A stretch of 64,000 nucleotides of DNA from Haloplanus sp. XH21 (GCF_023276355.1 NZ_JALLPL010000003.1:1-64000); one strand, 5' to 3'. Counted from the first letter of the stretch, positions 52,014-61,290 are shown. Numbers and translations: made by a program. Notes: generated by a model not told the origin, from the letters alone.

Positions 52014-52961
52014 TTATAATGCGTCTCGAGGGTGGTAGTAATCGTCGGTCAGCTCGAGTGCCTGTTCGATAGTTCGCTCATCATACAGCGTGCCCTCCGA
52101 AACAAGACTCACCCACTCAGCTCGATTTCGATCCGATTGTCGAACCAGCCGTTCTATTTGCTCGCCATCACCGCCGGTCCAATACGCGAGCTGGCTACAG
52201 AACGCGACGTCAGCCTCCGTTTGATTCGCATACCCCGCACTACTGCCAGTCCATAACCGCCGGAAGACGTCACCAGCGGGCCCGTACTGTGCCCGTTCGA
52301 TGACTGCGGTATCACTCAAATCAACGTCGACACCGGGCTCTGATGGCAGTCCACCGAATTCCTGCACATCGACGGCAGACAGCGTGGCCGCAGCTTCGGC
52401 TGGGTCAGTAGCTCCTTTCCACGCCTTGTAGACACCCCGGAGTTCCGTCGTTCGCTCGGTGACCGTCGCCGGCGTCGACGACAGCCGATCACCCGTAACC
52501 GGTATGTAGAACTCCGCATCACAGATGTCGATCGGGCCGGAGGTCCAACTCGGTGGCTGCCCCGCAACGATAATTCGAATGCTCTGACCGTCGTATGCAG
52601 CTTCAGTATAGGAATCAAGCGTCTCGATCACCGTCCGGGCCCAGTCATCAAGGGCGCCGGTCTCAGGATCACGACAGGCGGAAAGTTCGACAGCAGTAAA
52701 TGGGCCATCGTGTGTGGGATAGAAGGCGAGTCCGTCGACATCGAGTTCGGACGCCGTCGCCGTGGCGTATGCATCCTCAAAACCACTCCACGTATCTTCG
52801 TCATCGAAGGTTGCGTACTCGCCGGTCGTCGGATCGATCGGTGTGAGTGAAATCCCGTCTACCGAGTCGTCAGTATCAGCTGCTCGCCAACAGATCCACT
52901 GCTCGCGCTTGCGAAGCGCCTCGGGAACGGTCTCCCAGCCGGGGATGCGCTCACTGAGCAT
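52014..52961 (-). CDS. Primase-like replication protein (NrS-1/haloviral type)
   Basis: 315 residues from ATG 52961 (52979 possible). The first half, RKREQWICWRAADTDDSVDG..FDDEDTWSGFEDAYATATA..DGLAFYPTHDGPFTAVELSAC, is the pattern of phage/plasmid bifunctional primase-polymerases. The C-terminal RLWTGSSAGYANQTEADVAF..LAYWTGGDGEQIERLVRQSD matches the helical bundle that follows such primase domains. The helicase part found in longer relatives is absent. Catalytic acidic residues were not assigned. Confidence 0.65.
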   Translation of the reverse strand: MLSERIPGWETVPEALRKREQWICWRAADTDDSVDGISLTPIDPTTGEYATFDDEDTWSGFEDAYATATASELDVDGLAFYPTHDGPFTAVELSACRDPETGALDDWARTVIETLDSYTEAAYDGQSIRIIVAGQPPSWTSGPIDICDAEFYIPVTGDRLSSTPATVTERTTELRGVYKAWKGATDPAEAAATLSAVDVQEFGGLPSEPGVDVDLSDTAVIERAQYGPAGDVFRRLWTGSSAGYANQTEADVAFCSQLAYWTGGDGEQIERLVRQSDRNRAEWVSLVSEGTLYDERTIEQALELTDDYYHPRDAL

Positions 52962-53584
52962 CGGTATGACCTCCCTCATGGTGGCCGGAACGCCTCCTCT
53001 TGTCCGAACTATGCCACAGTTCTGTAGAGGATCGATACCTGGAGGGCGACATTAGTGAGTGACAGAACCGCATGGAACTTGTACTCTCTGGGGGCGGTGA
53101 AGTCTCACACTCGATCATAATCGGAATAACCCCGTCTACTAGCGGAGAGAATTCCGATTGTGAAATCCTGTTTTAGCGCCTTATCCGCAGAATATCCCCG
53201 AAATCAGAGGGTGAATCGGAGCTAGGAAAGCTGACGAGGAGCTGACTGAATTGATTATCCGAGAGCAACCGTTACAATATCTTGATACAATACGTTTGAT
53301 TCTAAGAGATCTGTATCCAGAAATCTCGGGGCAAAATCCCTTATTCGGACTTATTTCGATGTTTCAGGATATGCCTGTTGCGTATAAGACAATAGTAACA
53401 CGGAGAACAAGGTGGAAAACCATTAAGTTCAGACAGTACCTCTGTTAGAGTAGGCCGTTGGGAATGCGACGTCGTCCGGTGAGAGCCCGCTCAGAGTGCC
53501 GTGGACGCCTACTTCTCGAACAGAACCCGGACCCACGCCGAGGAACTGCCACCCGTAGTGATCGAGAACCCACCACACTACACA
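52962..53584. other. Intergenic region, no supported gene
   Basis: Only short weak frames occur (for example 53072-53176, MELVLSGGGEVSHSIIIGIT, and 53251-53448). The composition is A+T-richer than average. I see no promoter or repeat strong enough to name. Confidence 0.45.
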
Positions 53585-54361
53585 ATGAGTACCAGCGATT
53601 CCGACGACACTGACCGACTCGAACAGTATATCCGCGACGAGAAAGGGGACCTGCCCAGTAGCGAGAGCATAGTCGCGCTCGCGAACTGGCTCTACGCGAA
53701 CGAGTATTTCGAAACCAACGATCGCGTCGCTCCTACAAGTACTCTCAAGGACACCCTCGGCGACCGGCTCGAATATGGGATCAACACAGTCCTTGACCAT
53801 CTTGAAGAGATTGACGTTGTCGCTGAGGTTTCGCGTGGTAGTGGACAACTGATCCTACACGAACGGAAGAACGAGGGCTTCTTCGACCCGAGCAACCGGG
53901 ATATGATCCCACTTCTCGAAGAAGAAGTCTCACGCTTCCTTGAGGACCTCCAAGAGCAGGAAAGCCGGACACTGGAGTCCGAAGACGCCAGTGACGACGA
54001 GACGCCGTCGGTCGCTGATGGTGGTGAGCCTGAAACAGATGCAGAGAACGCTGAGGGGGAGGACATCGACGAGAGCGAAGCCAGCGATGAAGAGGACACA
54101 GACGATGTGCCGACGACGCTCCGCGCAGTTGCCGCGGCTGCGCTAGACGTCGACGTGCCTATCGAGGATGCGCTCACGAATCCTACGGACCACATCGAGA
54201 GAATTGAGCGGTTTGATGATGTAGTCTCAGCGATTATCGAGAGTGACGAAGTAAGTCGCCGGCGTGAGTACGAGCCGATGGGTTGGCGCAATACTTCCAA
54301 TAAGTGGGTGCTGACGAGGACAGCGAAAGCTCGGAAGGAGAACGAATCACTACCGGGCTGA
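53585..54361 (+). CDS. Hypothetical acidic protein
   Basis: 258 residues from ATG 53585 (MSTSDSDDTDRLEQYIRDEK). The N-terminal half has a winged-helix feel (LGDRLEYGINTVLDHLEEID, VVAEVSRGSGQLILHERKNE). A very acidic linker follows (residues about 120-175, rich in D/E/S). The C-terminal part is TTLRAVAAAALDVDVPIEDA and GWRNTSNKWVLTRTAKARKE. Two-domain DNA-associated protein of haloarchaeal plasmids; function unknown. Confidence 0.6.
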   Translation: MSTSDSDDTDRLEQYIRDEKGDLPSSESIVALANWLYANEYFETNDRVAPTSTLKDTLGDRLEYGINTVLDHLEEIDVVAEVSRGSGQLILHERKNEGFFDPSNRDMIPLLEEEVSRFLEDLQEQESRTLESEDASDDETPSVADGGEPETDAENAEGEDIDESEASDEEDTDDVPTTLRAVAAAALDVDVPIEDALTNPTDHIERIERFDDVVSAIIESDEVSRRREYEPMGWRNTSNKWVLTRTAKARKENESLPG

Positions 54362-54453
54362 ATGGCCCAGTGTTACGAAGTAGTCGTTGGATTTGAGGAA
54401 AACGGCTCTCACTGTGTGGGAGAAACACTCCGCTGAGCTACTCGTCCGACCAT

Positions 54454-54786
54454 TCACTCACTGGCAACGGAATCGATCAGCGTCCACTCAAGCTTGTGTA
54501 GCTGTTCAGCGACATCGCTGTCCTTGTTGATCTGGTACAGCGGGCTCCCACTGATCTTTCGAGTCTGTTCTACGACCTCCAGCGCCTGGAGATCCTCAAT
54601 ATGGTCGTACACGGTGCTACGACTCATCCCAGCCTGCTCGGCGATCTGACTGACGTTGATGTCACGGCCTTCGCTCAGGAGGACAGCAAGGATCTTCACT
54701 TTCGGATGATTTCCGAGGAGTTCCGTTAGCGCGGTCTGTTCTGCGAACGATCCGCCCCCGGGTTGTACGTCTGGGTTGGTCGCCAT
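54454..54786 (-). CDS. Winged-helix transcriptional regulator
   Basis: 110 residues from ATG 54786 (MATNPDVQPGGGSFAEQTAL). HTH: LLGNHPKVKILAVLLSEGRD, INVSQIAEQAGMSRSTVYDH and IEDLQALEVVEQTRKISGSP. It resembles ArsR/TrmB-type haloarchaeal regulators. A 13-bp perfect palindrome lies 132-164 nt upstream, a possible binding site. Convergent with the 53585 gene. Confidence 0.8.
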   Translation of the reverse strand: MATNPDVQPGGGSFAEQTALTELLGNHPKVKILAVLLSEGRDINVSQIAEQAGMSRSTVYDHIEDLQALEVVEQTRKISGSPLYQINKDSDVAEQLHKLEWTLIDSVASE

Positions 54787-55167
54787 GGGTGTGGATATGG
54801 ATGCGGATAGACACACCATCACCCCCGGACATCGAGTTGATACAGGTGGTGGGTTTAGCGGTGGCCGGTGGGATTACCGGTGTGAATCTATCCGAGCTTG
54901 GGTGTTGTTTGATCTGAGCTCACGAATACTGGTGTAACAGTATTCGTGAGTCGGGCTTTGTCTACACAGTACTGTAGTGTGCTGGATGGTATAAGTGTTT
55001 CGCAAAATAGCCAGATATTGGAGTATAGAAATACAAAATCGTCTGTTTGAAACATCAGAAGTAGATATCAGATACTCAACTCTGTTTGCCGAAAATAGAA
55101 GAGTGTTGTTTCAACAAAACACTTATGTGCGTGCGCGTTCTAGATAAAGCACTGAGTTGATACAGGT
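54787..55167. promoter_or_regulatory. Intergenic region with strong hairpin
   Basis: No gene is seen. Contains the perfect palindrome CTCACGAATACTG (54919-54931), 6-nt loop, CAGTATTCGTGAG (54938-54950). It could be an operator for the regulator at 54454-54786 or a transcript hairpin. The right part, 55000-55160, is A+T-rich. Confidence 0.5.
54919..54950. repeat. 13-bp perfect inverted repeat
   Basis: Arms CTCACGAATACTG and CAGTATTCGTGAG flank GTGTAA. See the enclosing intergenic entry. Confidence 0.7.
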
Positions 55168-55443
55168 ATGAGCGACTGGAAAACTGTTCATCTGACCGTG
55201 GTAGCGAAGATGGTACGGGTGCCTGTGGTGGGGTCTCACCACAAGCAGAAAGACACCATCAAGGGATGGTGCGGGGGTTTCGACGGCGACGTCGTCGACG
55301 GCGCGATCGACGATCTCGTCACCGATCCGACTGGGCCGCTTCAGGAGAAGGGGCGGGGGACGATTCAACTTACGAGCGTCGCTGACGCCAAGCAGTTCCT
55401 CGAACAGCACGACGATGACGATAAGTTCACGTGGTTCACCTGA
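55168..55443 (+). CDS. Hypothetical plasmid protein
   Basis: 91 residues from ATG 55168 (MSDWKTVHLTVVAKMVRVPV). Not recognised. Contains WCGGFDGDVVDGAIDDLVTD and IQLTSVADAKQFLEQHDDDD. It reads like a small winged or swapped-hairpin domain. The RHH-like gene follows 84 nt later on the same strand, perhaps co-transcribed. Confidence 0.55.
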   Translation: MSDWKTVHLTVVAKMVRVPVVGSHHKQKDTIKGWCGGFDGDVVDGAIDDLVTDPTGPLQEKGRGTIQLTSVADAKQFLEQHDDDDKFTWFT

Positions 55444-55527
55444 TACGGTGACAAGATCGAGCTTACGGAGATGCAGCTGACTAGTCAGCGTGGCTACTAT
55501 GCAGATGCAGATTCTACATCTACCCTG

Positions 55528-55923
55528 ATGACTGAAGAGAGAACCCGAGTCGGTTTCAACGCCCCGAAGCTCCTCATCGAACGTGCTGATAGCGTCGGTG
55601 AAATCCTCGGGATCTCTCGGACTCGCCTTCTGATTGACGCTCTGGAGGACAAACTCGCCGCCCTCGCCGACGACGAGGAGTTCCGCCAGCGCCTGAACAG
55701 GGCCTATTACGACGGTCGTGTCGACGGCGACACCGTCGAAGCAATTCTCGGTCGTGAAGAAGCGATGCGGCTGAAACTCCTTCGAGAGTCGATCGACCAG
55801 ACTCTAATTATCCCCCAGATCGAGGGCGATCTCCCGAGTGACGATACTTTCTACGATGGAGGGGTTTCCGAATGGAAGGACTCGAGTTCGCCTAATGCAT
55901 CGGATGGCGAGTCACACTCCTAA
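55528..55923 (+). CDS. Ribbon-helix-helix-type DNA-binding protein
   Basis: 131 residues from ATG 55528 (MTEERTRVGFNAPKLLIERA); a start at 55471 is also open. RVGFNAPKLLIERADSVGEI and LGISRTRLLIDALEDKL fit the ribbon-helix-helix of CopG/Arc proteins. The C-terminal part (RLNRAYYDGRVDGDTVEAIL) resembles antitoxin tails that bind a toxin, but no toxin gene is adjacent. Regulator or orphan antitoxin. Confidence 0.6.
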   Translation: MTEERTRVGFNAPKLLIERADSVGEILGISRTRLLIDALEDKLAALADDEEFRQRLNRAYYDGRVDGDTVEAILGREEAMRLKLLRESIDQTLIIPQIEGDLPSDDTFYDGGVSEWKDSSSPNASDGESHS

Positions 55924-56214
55924 CGACATCGAAGCCCACCGTTGACTCCAGTAGCATCGAGGAGAGCGTCACCAAAATCTTCACCATACAATAGTGACAT
56001 CCGTACAAGCAGTTTAGCTACTATTGAAATACTATAGGAATTCCTAAATGTGAGCAAATAGGTATTCATATAGAATAAGCAAGGGCTGTTCTAGGGGAAG
56101 ACCCTCAGCGAGCCATCAAGAACTCGGAGAATCCCGGTGAGCTACCCTAAATCGTGTGACCACTTTCACCTTGCTATGCGGACATTTAGTTTATCTCGGA
56201 CCCTTGACCGATTT

Positions 56215-57111
56215 ATGAGCGACAGTGGAGCCGAGACAGGTTCTGTAGAAACAAGCAGCCGGGGGGCAGTTATTTTGGATGAGTCAGATCCACGAACGGT
56301 GATAGAACGCTTACCAAATACCGTCTTCCCGATCATGATTCGATTTGCTCTCCAGAAATCGACGAGTGGTGACCGGGCACACGAGTCGCTAAGGACACCA
56401 GATTACCCTGTAGACGTGCGAATTCCACAGGGAGCATACATCCCGCAATCTACAGTCTATTTCGATAATCCTGCAGAGCGGCCGCCACGAAATGCAGCGG
56501 CCTGGCGGCCACGCGAATTCGTTGATTCGCTCTCTGAGCTGTTAGATGAAATCGAGGACTCACCACATGTCGATCCAGATCGATTGCAATTCACCGACCT
56601 TTGTGTGGCCGAGATAGCCCCCCGGTATACTACCAGCGACCCACAAACAGGTGACACCGTCGCCACACCAGAATTGTACGGCGACCAGGGGGACATCACC
56701 CTCGGGTATTTCCGTCGTGAGGGGAGTCTCTCTGCAACCGAAGTTCGGGATTCCCTCGATACTGCAATGCCTGGTGAAACGCGATCTCCCCCACAGCTCA
56801 TCCAGATCACTGAAGCAACGGCTAAACCGGCTCGGTCAAGTCGAGAGACACAGCAACCAGCGGGACGACACAAATACTTCACAGAGGGTGAAGCTGAGCG
56901 GGTAGACAAACTTGATGCAACTCCTGACGCCTGGATGCTGGACCAAGTTGCTGCGGCATCTGAGAGTCACCGGCCGCTTGATCCGGTACTCTCCGAAATT
57001 GAACGATTTTTCCCACAGCTCGCAGAGACTGATCTCCTCAAGTTCATTCAGCTACAGGGACGCACTGAGACGAGTGAGCGATTTTACGCAAACGAAGTAC
57101 TGTCACGATGA
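56215..57111 (+). CDS. Hypothetical protein coupled to beta-CASP nuclease
   Basis: 298 residues from ATG 56215 (MSDSGAETGSVETSSRGAVI). This start is preferred because TTTAGTTTATCTC lies about 28 nt upstream, giving a leaderless transcript; 56137 is open too. Not recognised. Segments: VFPIMIRFALQKSTSGDRAH, VRIPQGAYIPQSTVYFDNPA, FVDSLSELLDEIEDSPHVDP, ITLGYFRREGSLSATEVRDS. Its stop overlaps the nuclease's ATG by 4 nt (57108-57111), so the two proteins are made in a fixed ratio and probably act together. Confidence 0.65.
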   Translation: MSDSGAETGSVETSSRGAVILDESDPRTVIERLPNTVFPIMIRFALQKSTSGDRAHESLRTPDYPVDVRIPQGAYIPQSTVYFDNPAERPPRNAAAWRPREFVDSLSELLDEIEDSPHVDPDRLQFTDLCVAEIAPRYTTSDPQTGDTVATPELYGDQGDITLGYFRREGSLSATEVRDSLDTAMPGETRSPPQLIQITEATAKPARSSRETQQPAGRHKYFTEGEAERVDKLDATPDAWMLDQVAAASESHRPLDPVLSEIERFFPQLAETDLLKFIQLQGRTETSERFYANEVLSR

Positions 57112-58973
57112 GTGAAGCAGTTCAAGAATCTGATGACGAGGGGTCGCAAAATGAGTACATCCCACGAGTCGGTGGGGAGATCGATCTCGATATTTCGGTT
57201 GACAGCGAATCCCCGTTCGTGGTTATCCCCCGTGGGGGAGCAAAGGAGATCGGCCGGAGTTGCTATCAGGTTGAGACGCGTAATGGAACGTATCTCGTCG
57301 ACGTCGGACTGAATCAAGGTGACGGGGGATTATTCCCTGATCTAAGGGGACTCGATGAGGGACAGATAGACGCGGTTTTTCTCACCCATGCTCATATCGA
57401 CCACGTCGGCTCGCTCCCCCTGTTGGAGAGTCACGACTTCCTCTCTGATCAGGCACCAGTGATTACAACGAGGCCAACAGCTGCGCTTGCAGACACATTA
57501 CTCCGAGATTCACTGAAGCTTCACCGACGAGCGACGCAAAAACCAGGGAGAGAACAACAATACTCGGAAACCGATCTGAGGAAAGTCATCGACCGATTCC
57601 GTCCCTGCGGATACCAGGCGGCAGACCTCAGTGATCACGTCGCACATATTGAGGATACCGAAACGCTCCATTTCGAATTTGGAAATGCGGCCCACCTACT
57701 GGGTAGTGCCTGGTTAGCACTAACAGTAGACGGCTCACGGGTAGTCTTCTCGGGAGATGTTGGCGGCCGGTCGAATCATCTTCCCGAAATCGATGAGCCT
57801 CCGCAGGCAGACGCCCTCTTTCTTGAATCGACATACGGAGGCACCCATTCGCACACCAGTGCCACTGACACCCGAACGGACATCTACAACGAGGCTGTCG
57901 ACGCAGCTACCGATGGGAAGCCAGTCCTCATCCCCTGCTTCGGGGTCGGGCGATCCCAAGAGTTGCTCTATATGTTCAAAAACCGGATTCACACGCTTCC
58001 GGAAGAGGACCGAAAGCAGCTCAACGTAGTCTACGATGGGATGGCGCAAAGCGCTACAGACACGTATAACGAGCACTGTAGAGCCGAGTTCGCAGCCGAA
58101 TCGATCCGGAACTACATAGTGAATTCGGGTGACCAACAACCGTTCCTCTTCGATCAGGCGTCGGCTGCTAGACGAATGCCGATGTCTCGCGAGGAATTGC
58201 TCGAAGCTGATGAGACACCGATCATTATTGCTCCATCTGGAATGCTCTCGGGTGGATTTTCACCGACCTACTTACTCGAATTCTGCCAGCGATACGATGA
58301 TGCACGCGTAATTCTCTGTGGATATCAAGCCGAGGGGACACCTGGTCGTCAATTGGAGGATGCTATAGAGGAAGATCTCGAGAGAGTTGGTGTCACTCTT
58401 CCCTCGAACGGACTTAACGGAGGGATACCAGATGAGGGCGATGGAACCCGTGTGAAGGTACCTGTAAGCTGGATAAGTCGATATCATGGGCTCTCAGCCC
58501 ACGCAGCCCGAAACACGTTGCTTCAATTCGCTCGCCAAGTTTCACCGTCCCAGGTGTACCTTATTCACGGTGAACAGGAGCAGCAGGAGAAGATGGCGCA
58601 GCACCTGGTAGATAATCTAGACTCAGTTTCCGAGATCCAGCTGACAGGAATGATGCATCCGGTATCCGTGACACCGGACCTTCCCGAAGAAGAGATCGTT
58701 GGTGACAGGCCTGCAAAACGGATACTAGACGAGCGTGGTGCTGACATCGAGGTTGGTGATAGTGCCCAATTCGGGTCAGACGCAATCCACGGGACGTTAT
58801 CTGAATTCAGCGATCAGATCGAAGCTCTTGAATTAGCACTGCGCACGTTGAGTGGTCAGCTCGCCGTTGAACGACATGATAGTGGATTTTCGGAGGAGGA
58901 CATCCGCCAAATTGTCCGCGATGAGATGGACGAGATCGTCCGTGAAGCAGTTGAAGAGAACCAATCCAACTGA
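57108..58973 (+). CDS. MBL/beta-CASP ribonuclease (CPSF/RNase J-like)
   Basis: 621 residues. MBL motif 2 is FLTHAHIDHVGSLP (residues 92-105). Motif 3 is GNAAHLLGSA, motif 4 VVFSGDVGGRSN. The beta-CASP insert follows with LFLESTYGGTHS, LIPCFGVGRSQELLY, IIIAPSGMLSGG and WISRYHGLSAHAARNTLLQF. These are RNA endo/exonucleases of the CPSF73/RNase J group. After the catalytic core is a C-terminal tail (about 545-621) with FSDQIEALELALRTL, a probable coiled coil. The KH domains of archaeal CPSF1 are absent. Coupled to the preceding unknown gene. Confidence 0.9.
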   Translation: MSEAVQESDDEGSQNEYIPRVGGEIDLDISVDSESPFVVIPRGGAKEIGRSCYQVETRNGTYLVDVGLNQGDGGLFPDLRGLDEGQIDAVFLTHAHIDHVGSLPLLESHDFLSDQAPVITTRPTAALADTLLRDSLKLHRRATQKPGREQQYSETDLRKVIDRFRPCGYQAADLSDHVAHIEDTETLHFEFGNAAHLLGSAWLALTVDGSRVVFSGDVGGRSNHLPEIDEPPQADALFLESTYGGTHSHTSATDTRTDIYNEAVDAATDGKPVLIPCFGVGRSQELLYMFKNRIHTLPEEDRKQLNVVYDGMAQSATDTYNEHCRAEFAAESIRNYIVNSGDQQPFLFDQASAARRMPMSREELLEADETPIIIAPSGMLSGGFSPTYLLEFCQRYDDARVILCGYQAEGTPGRQLEDAIEEDLERVGVTLPSNGLNGGIPDEGDGTRVKVPVSWISRYHGLSAHAARNTLLQFARQVSPSQVYLIHGEQEQQEKMAQHLVDNLDSVSEIQLTGMMHPVSVTPDLPEEEIVGDRPAKRILDERGADIEVGDSAQFGSDAIHGTLSEFSDQIEALELALRTLSGQLAVERHDSGFSEEDIRQIVRDEMDEIVREAVEENQSN

Positions 58974-59060
58974 CCGAGTCAGAGCGTCTCCATAGCCAAG
59001 ACACCAGTTCGAATCATACTGACTCGATGGTGGCTACCTCATCTCCTAGAAATTTCAAGT

Positions 59061-60320
59061 CTACGCGACATCATCAATTTCTTCGAGGGCCTCCGTAGCC
59101 ACGTCGCCCAACTCACCGGCCTCGATGTGCGAGTATCGTTCGCGAACCATCTCTTCGGAGTTATCCAGATACCGGGCCGCCACCGTGTACCCGAACGCTC
59201 GGACGAGGACCTCACCCATCCCACGACGGCCGCCGTGCGGAGCAAGATAGTCGTGTTTCGGATGGTCGATTTCGATCTCTGCGGCCTCCGAGAGTCGTTG
59301 GAGAATCGACCTTGCGCCGTCTGTCGTGATCGACGGCGGCCGAATATCCTCATCGAGTGCCAGTAATAGGTCGCGAGCGTATTCTTCCCGGCGCTCAGTA
59401 ATTGCTTCTGAGCGTTCTCCCCGGTCTGTGAGCCCATCCTGAACAAGTCTCGCAAGCGTCCGTTGGTCGAACGTCGGAAACACCGGCCAGCGCTCCGTCG
59501 GCGGGTCCATCAATTCACGATAGCTCCGTAGCGGCGAGAGCACCGGATCGGGGAGACTCGCGGCGTCCCACTGCTGTTTCTTCCGGTAGACGTCCATACT
59601 CCCGTCGTCGAGGGAGAGATCCTCCCAGCGGACGCCGCGCCGGCGCGGGTCGTTCGGATCCCGGAGTAGCTCCCCGACACGGACAGCTGTGTACGCGAGG
59701 ACGAACACAAGCGCACGGTCACGAGCCGTCTTCAGCGCCGTGTAGCGCGCTCGCTGCTTGTCGAGGAGGTCAGTATCCTCCGGAAGTGTCGTGTACGCCT
59801 CGACGGCGTCGCGGGCCCGTTCGTCTACGTGGCGGGTGAGGGCGTGGCGCTGTTCGGACGTCCAAGCCTGTTGGTCGCCGGGCTTCCGGCCGTCGTCCTC
59901 CGGCAGCGGCGCCATCGCACTCGCCCGCTGGGCGTAGTGCGCTTCGAGATACCCTTCGTTGACACACCAGCCACACCACGCAGAAATATAGCGATAATAG
60001 GTTTGAACGGTGTTCTGTTTGAGGCCACGGTCACCAGCGAGATGTCGGGCGTACTCGCGGAAGACACGTTCGTCGAGATCGTCGAAGGTCGGCTCCCGGT
60101 CAACGTCGTCGGGGACGATCCCAGTCCAGTCGTCATCGCCACGGTCGCCGGCGGCCCACTCGGCGAACCGTTCAAGCTCGCGTGCAGCGTTACGTCGATA
60201 GTTCCCACCGTCGCCGCCGCGGCCTTTCCCCTTGTCCTGGAGGTATCGCTCGAAGGAACTCGTGAGCGGTGTCGAACCATCGCGTGTCGATGAGGTGTTC
60301 TGATTCATAAGTTTCGTCAC
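59061..60320 (-). CDS. Tyrosine recombinase/integrase
   Basis: 419 residues from GTG 60320, whose codon overlaps the PIN gene stop; ATG 60308 is an alternative. Core-binding domain: GNYRRNAARELERFAEWAAG and YYRYISAWCGWCV. Catalytic residues are visible: Arg214 in AYTAVRVGELL, His362 and Arg365 in APHGGRRGMGEVL, and Tyr396 in VRERYSHIEAGELG. It cuts and rejoins DNA at short sites for integration or plasmid dimer resolution. Last gene of the antitoxin-PIN-integrase operon. A decayed relative lies at 13160. Confidence 0.9.
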   Translation of the reverse strand: MTKLMNQNTSSTRDGSTPLTSSFERYLQDKGKGRGGDGGNYRRNAARELERFAEWAAGDRGDDDWTGIVPDDVDREPTFDDLDERVFREYARHLAGDRGLKQNTVQTYYRYISAWCGWCVNEGYLEAHYAQRASAMAPLPEDDGRKPGDQQAWTSEQRHALTRHVDERARDAVEAYTTLPEDTDLLDKQRARYTALKTARDRALVFVLAYTAVRVGELLRDPNDPRRRGVRWEDLSLDDGSMDVYRKKQQWDAASLPDPVLSPLRSYRELMDPPTERWPVFPTFDQRTLARLVQDGLTDRGERSEAITERREEYARDLLLALDEDIRPPSITTDGARSILQRLSEAAEIEIDHPKHDYLAPHGGRRGMGEVLVRAFGYTVAARYLDNSEEMVRERYSHIEAGELGDVATEALEEIDDVA

Positions 60321-60921
60321 GGGAGCAAGTGGTCATCCAGAATATCACTGCAATCAATCGGAATCCCCTCCCACGCAGCCTTCACGGCGTTGTATCCGGT
60401 CCAGCCCTCACGTTCTAACAGCTCGCCGCACGCTTCGCAGAACTCACGACGCGAAATGATGTCGTTGTCGTAGAGGATATAGAACAGAAACGGCGGTGTC
60501 ACAACACGGATATCTTCGGCTTGGTCGTCGACAGCGCGGCGAATCGAACGCCGGCCCGCTGCGTCCATCAAGATGACGTAGTCGATAGTCTCGGGATTCT
60601 GTACCACTTCCTGTCGGAGCGATTCCTCGCCGGCGTCCGCTCCGTGGGGCCGGGGGACGCTCGTCACTTGGGTAAGCGGTTTCTCGTCATCTTCCAGCGC
60701 CCCGAGAGCGGTACGGCTCCCGTAATGAAGCCGGTATGGGCGGCTTCCCTCTGGGGCGGTCTCGCGCGTGTTTTCGACGTGCCGCTTGAGTTCCTGTTTG
60801 CAGACGTTCGTCGTCGTGAGACCGACGTGTTCAGTTAGTTGGGTCCACAAGGAGCTATTCGCAACGGCGATCAGCGTGTCCGTATCGACGAGGATCGGAT
60901 ACCGTGTGTCGGCGCTACCAT
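60317..60921 (-). pseudogene. PIN-domain protein, frameshifted near start
   Basis: ATG 60921 starts directly after the antitoxin stop (TAA, then ATG), but the frame is off by one. From RYPILVDTDTLIAVANSSLW onwards the protein is a PIN-like fold: first Asp in VDTD, Glu in VCKQELKRHV, and DYVILMDAAGRRS. One missing base in GCGCCGACAC near 60910 would join them. A TTG at 60850 would start after the first catalytic Asp and is unlikely. PIN proteins are often VapC-type RNases. The stop overlaps the integrase start. Confidence 0.65.
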
Positions 60922-61233
60922 TTAGACGAGATAGTCACTGGTGTCGTCGTCGGCAGCCTCACAGAAGGCGTCAATATCCTCTTCGAGGAAGTCGAGTTCG
61001 TCGTCGAGGAGCACTCGAGCAGCGTCCTCCGAGAGGTCACCTGCCGAATAGCGCTCGTAAATCGCGATTTTGTCGTCATCCGTCATCGATCGCTGAAGCA
61101 TCTGCGTAAGCCCCTCACGTGCGAGTTCGCTGATATTGATGCCACCCAAATGGACGGAATCCAGTTCGGTTGCCGCTTCTTTAAGCGGACCAGCACGGAA
61201 TTTGATCGTATCGTCGAGCGATTCCTGACTCAT
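60922..61233 (-). CDS. Antitoxin-like protein
   Basis: 103 residues from ATG 61233. The first part, DTIKFRAGPLKEAATELDSV, HLGGINISELAREGLTQMLQ, fits a ribbon-helix-helix DNA-binding domain. The acidic C-terminal tail DELDFLEEDIDAFCEAADDD could wrap a toxin. Followed directly by the PIN gene, as in VapBC pairs. A palindrome CCCCTATGTG..CACAGGGG at 61269-61290 lies 36 nt upstream and is a likely autoregulatory site. Confidence 0.65.
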   Translation of the reverse strand: MSQESLDDTIKFRAGPLKEAATELDSVHLGGINISELAREGLTQMLQRSMTDDDKIAIYERYSAGDLSEDAARVLLDDELDFLEEDIDAFCEAADDDTSDYLV

Positions 61234-61268
61234 ACCAAGAGATACACGGTCCAGTTTGATAAATTGTT

Positions 61269-61290
61269 CCCCTATGTGTGAACACAGGGG
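61269..61290. promoter_or_regulatory. Palindrome upstream of antitoxin gene
   Basis: Near-perfect inverted repeat with arms CCCCTATGTG and CACAGGGG around a short centre, 36 nt before the antitoxin ATG. Position suits an operator for autorepression, as in toxin-antitoxin operons. Confidence 0.5.

Noticed and set aside
53251-53448. 65-codon plus-strand frame
   Set aside because: A+T-rich intergenic sequence; no motif or homolog recognised.
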